From positions 1 through 8,238 of the forward strand of contig CATMOC010000146.1 of NCBI GenBank assembly GCA_950071955.1: a stretch of DNA of 8,238 bases. The letters run 5' to 3'. This document shows, piece after piece, positions 6,582 through 8,238 of the stretch. A model generated the notes under the pieces. That model saw nothing but the letters and a program-made list of their open reading frames with translations, searched no databases and was not told where the DNA came from. The number at the start of each line of letters is the position of its first letter. The first letter of the stretch is position 1. Source of the DNA: an uncultured Mesorhizobium sp. Lineage in GTDB: Bacteria > Pseudomonadota > Alphaproteobacteria > Rhizobiales > Rhizobiaceae. The translations under genes and the position numbers were made by a program.

Positions 6582-7085
6582 ATGAAAACATACGCGGTCG
6601 CCGTCTATTTCCGCTTCGACGAAACATACCTGAAGCGCTACGACATGCTGGTCGGCATGCTCGTTTCCTATCCCGAAGTCTGGATGGAAGCGCCTTCGAT
6701 GTTCCTTCTGAGGACGGACGAAGAGTTGGAGACGGTCGAGAACAAGATTCGCAACGCAGGCTTCCAGCCCGAAACGGACATCGTGATCGTCATCGACGTC
6801 ACGGGGCAGGAGACCCGTTACGCCGGGCATATCGAGCACCGTGAGAGGCTGGAAAAGATGCTTCCCGCGCAGACATCCGCGGAACCCGCTGATGCATCCG
6901 TCTCTCAAAGACCGGACGACTGGCCGACAGGGCTGTTCGGTCCGAAGTCCCCACGTCTGGGGCTTGCCGAGGCCGAAATGGACATGCCGGCCGGAGCGAT
7001 GCAGAGACAGCATGGTTTCGCCACCGCGGCACGGCCCCAGTTCGGGTTCAAGAACTTCGCTCGCCCGTTCGATCCGCGGCAATGA
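6582..7085 (+). CDS. Orphan protein with Cas2/SinR-like N-terminal domain
   Basis: A 167-residue protein I cannot name. Residues 1-95 read like the small ferredoxin-like fold of the Cas2/SinR/VapD group: strand 'TYAVAVYF' (3-10), helix 'YLKRYDMLVGMLVSYP' (16-31), strand 'SMFLLRTDE' (39-47), helix 'EELETVENKIRNAGF' (47-61), strand 'DIVIVIDVTGQETRYAG' (66-82). In Cas2 nucleases an Asp ends the first strand ('YD'); here that place is 'YF', so nuclease activity is doubtful. No cas1 or CRISPR array lies nearby. Residues 96-167 are a Pro/Ala/Gln-rich, probably disordered tail with 'QFGFKNFARPFDP' at the end. I chose the ATG at 6582 because AAGG is 8 bases upstream and the strand begins at once; ATG 6567 (5 codons earlier) is possible but its GGAG is only 2 bases away. 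Single-gene unit, convergent with the next gene. Confidence 0.75.
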   Translation: MKTYAVAVYFRFDETYLKRYDMLVGMLVSYPEVWMEAPSMFLLRTDEELETVENKIRNAGFQPETDIVIVIDVTGQETRYAGHIEHRERLEKMLPAQTSAEPADASVSQRPDDWPTGLFGPKSPRLGLAEAEMDMPAGAMQRQHGFATAARPQFGFKNFARPFDPRQ

Positions 7086-7100
7086 CCATGTCTTCGGGCA

Positions 7101-7122
7101 GCCCGGCGGCGATCCGCCGGGC
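7101..7122. terminator. Perfect 9-bp GC hairpin between convergent genes
   Basis: GCCCGGCGG (7101-7109) and CCGCCGGGC (7114-7122) pair perfectly around a 4-base loop (CGAT). It lies in the 58-base gap between the + strand Cas2/SinR-like gene (stop 7085) and the - strand 85-residue gene (stop 7144), and could end transcription from both sides. Neither side has a T run, so it is not a canonical intrinsic terminator. Confidence 0.5.
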
Positions 7123-7143
7123 GCCGGAGATTGCGGCTACGAC

Positions 7144-7401
7144 TTATGCCTCCTGTGCGCGCGGGATCGCGCGGCGACCTTCGAAATAGCCGAACTGGAG
7201 GTAGTGGGCCGTGGCCGATTCGAAATCCCCGTTCTCGACGGCGGTCGCGACGTCGGGATTTTCCGCCAGGTAAGCGTCCTCGTCGATCGTCGCCGTGGGG
7301 TGGAGGGAGAGGACGAATTGCCTAAACTCCGTCGCGTCCACGACGTATTGGACGATCTGGTCGCCGTCGCGAATTATCTCGTGAATCGTGGGCGGAACCA
7401 T
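7144..7401 (-). CDS. Small protein with one 'NPDVA...HYLxFGxxEGR' motif
   Basis: An 85-residue protein of unknown function. The C-terminal half (residues 38-77) has the pattern 'TIDEDAYLAENPDVATAVENG' then 'SATAHYLQFGYFEGRRA'. I recognise this as a short motif ('Y..NPDVa.a...g...a..HyL..G..EGR') that recurs in larger bacterial proteins such as glycosyltransferases, methyltransferases and calcium-binding surface proteins. Here it occurs once, behind a 37-residue N-terminal segment 'IHEIIRDGDQIVQYVVDATEFRQFVLSL'. No signal peptide or membrane helix. The frame stays open upstream through the tRNA to 7818, which cannot be coding; the ATG at 7401 is chosen because GCGAGG lies about 8 bases upstream and the protein character changes there. 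It follows tRNA-Glu by 135 bases in the same direction, with no clear terminator between, so read-through from the tRNA promoter is possible. Acidic and probably cytosolic. Confidence 0.75.
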   Translation of the reverse strand: MVPPTIHEIIRDGDQIVQYVVDATEFRQFVLSLHPTATIDEDAYLAENPDVATAVENGDFESATAHYLQFGYFEGRRAIPRAQEA

Positions 7402-7536
7402 CTCTTTGCCTCGCTTTTTCTTGGTTTTTCCTCGCGCGCCCCGCGTTGCAGAAATCCGGTTACAGCCTCGATCGGGGCCTCTGCCACCAGAATTTCGCGG
7501 TGAGATGAACACTTTTGCGTAGGAGGCTGATCGTTC

Positions 7537-7612
7537 TGGTACGCCCAAGGGGAATCGAACCCCTGTTTCCGCCGTGAAAGGGCGGCGTCCTAGACCGCTA
7601 GACGATGGGCGC
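7537..7612 (-). tRNA. tRNA-Glu (anticodon UUC)
   Basis: The - strand folds into a complete cloverleaf. The acceptor arm is GCGCCCA/TGGGCGT, with a G1-U72 wobble. The anticodon stem CCGCC/GGCGG (7569-7573 with 7581-7585) holds the loop CTTTCAC with TTC at 7576-7578. The T arm is AGGGG-TTCGATT-CCCCT. The discriminator base is A (7540) and the 3' CCA is encoded in the genome (7537-7539). The D-arm region 'CGTCTAGCGGTCTAGGACG' is typical of bacterial tRNA-Glu. It decodes GAA and GAG and, as Glu-tRNA, also feeds tetrapyrrole synthesis in alphaproteobacteria only if the C5 route is used, which most lack. Confidence 0.97.
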
Positions 7613-7629
7613 ATGGCAGAACGTGCGGC

Positions 7630-7658
7630 CTTATAGTCAGCTTCCCGCAGAGGGGCAA
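7630..7658 (-). promoter_or_regulatory. Sigma70-type promoter of tRNA-Glu
   Basis: On the - strand, TTGCCC (7653-7658) and TATAAG (7630-7635) are separated by exactly 17 bases, matching TTGACA/TATAAT at 4 of 6 and 5 of 6 positions. Initiation about 7 bases on would be near 7623, giving a leader of roughly 11 bases before tRNA position 1 at 7612. Position and spacing fit a housekeeping tRNA promoter. Confidence 0.7.
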
Positions 7659-7685
7659 CCCGCAACGCCGCGCGCGCGAGAATTT

Positions 7686-8238
7686 TTATCCGCGCCGCCG
7701 GCAGCGCCAGTTCCAGTCGCGCTCGGGCCCGACGTCGACGTGGACCGAGTTGGTGTGGCAATAGGTTCCGACGCCGCCGCGCCCGGGCATGGATCGGACG
7801 AACTTGGCCAGTTCCCACTTGCTGACGCCCGGCATCTGCACGTCGGCCGCCGCGCAGTACATGTGCTGCGACTTCTTCGCGCCATTGACCTTGCGGTTGT
7901 AGGAGGGGCTGCGGTAGCCGGACGTGACGACCATCTTCTTGCCGAAGTGGCGCTCGACCTTCTTCAGCACGCGCACAAGCGCCGGTTTCAGGCAGGCGAC
8001 GTCGACCGATTCGCGCTGCCTGAGCAGCCCGTTCGGCGCAAGCCGCGCGAGTCCAGCGGCGGACGCCAGCACGATCGGCGCGCCATTTTCGTCCTCGTGG
8101 ACATCGATGTCGCTGACATCGTCGAGGCCCGACTTGCGCTTGATCTCGAACAGGTTGGTCGTACGCACGCCGGGCAGGGCGAAATCGCCGTCAGAATCGT
8201 CGTCGCTGTCGAGCGAAGCGGTGCGCACCGGCTTCGCG
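7686..8238 (-). CDS. YcbK/DUF882-type M15 zinc peptidase homologue (5' end missing)
   Basis: The C-terminal 183 codons of a protein whose start lies beyond the right edge; the frame is open to 8238, so the GTG at 8228 need not be the start. Numbering from that GTG, residues 98-171 form the M15A/YcbK fold: 'MVVTSGYRSPSYNRKVNG' (99-116), 'SQHMYCAAADVQ' with H122 and D129 (H-x6-D zinc ligands), and 'SVHVDVG' with H163 (third ligand). The protein ends 'DWNWRCRRRG'. All three ligands are present, so a working zinc site is plausible. Relatives act on peptidoglycan peptides in the envelope, often behind an N-terminal membrane anchor or signal that would lie outside the window. Residues 1-70 are a low-complexity acidic linker ('DSDDDSDGD'). 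tRNA-Glu follows 73 bases downstream in the same direction, and the tRNA promoter lies in that gap. Confidence 0.88.
   Translation of the reverse strand, partial: AKPVRTASLDSDDDSDGDFALPGVRTTNLFEIKRKSGLDDVSDIDVHEDENGAPIVLASAAGLARLAPNGLLRQRESVDVACLKPALVRVLKKVERHFGKKMVVTSGYRSPSYNRKVNGAKKSQHMYCAAADVQMPGVSKWELAKFVRSMPGRGGVGTYCHTNSVHVDVGPERDWNWRCRRRG

Noticed and set aside
6582..7085. CRISPR adaptation locus around the Cas2-like protein
   Set aside because: No cas1, no direct-repeat array and no other cas-like gene in the window; the catalytic Asp position is not conserved.
7500..7640. Integrative element at the tRNA-Glu 3' end
   Set aside because: No integrase gene and no repeat of the tRNA 3' end elsewhere in the window, so there is no sign of an attachment site in use.
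7402..7818. N-terminal extension of the 85-residue protein through the tRNA
   Set aside because: It would translate across tRNA-Glu and its promoter. The family-like sequence starts only at the ATG at 7401, which has its own ribosome binding site.

Overview
The window looks like chromosomal DNA from an alphaproteobacterium of the order Hyphomicrobiales (Rhizobiales), probably near Mesorhizobium or another Phyllobacteriaceae. This rests on high GC, the SUF gene order, the sequences of the Map and RadC proteins, a DUF982 protein and a CtrA-type box. The genus is inferred from remembered protein resemblance, not from a search.

Positions 1-3168 (+ strand) are the 3' half of a SUF iron-sulfur cluster assembly operon: the end of sufC, then complete sufD, sufS and sufT. 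SufC and SufD belong to the SufBCD scaffold, SufS supplies persulfide sulfur from cysteine, and SufT is a MIP18/DUF59 maturation factor. The gene run ends there, and no A-type carrier gene (sufA) follows in this window.

Positions 3191-5694 are on the - strand. A class I SAM-dependent methyltransferase converges on sufT. Its AT-rich upstream region carries a perfect TTAA-N7-TTAAC box of the CtrA type. Further along come map (methionine aminopeptidase) and, downstream of it in the same direction, radC. The radC reading frame is broken by one extra base near 4617-4619, while both halves remain well conserved.

Positions 5695-7401 hold small accessory genes. These are a DUF982 protein (- strand) with a strong intrinsic terminator, a 167-residue protein (+ strand) whose N-terminal half resembles the Cas2/SinR/VapD ferredoxin-like fold, and an 85-residue protein (- strand) carrying one copy of an 'NPDVA...HYLxFGxxEGR' motif.

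Positions 7537-8238 hold tRNA-Glu(UUC) with a recognisable promoter (- strand), and the C-terminal 180 or more residues of a YcbK/DUF882-type M15 zinc peptidase homologue that runs off the window.

Most of the window is ordinary housekeeping sequence. The points worth a second look are the radC frameshift, the CtrA-type box in front of the methyltransferase, the orphan Cas2/SinR-like protein, and the missing sufA. I see no CRISPR array, transposase, phage genes or obvious defence system.
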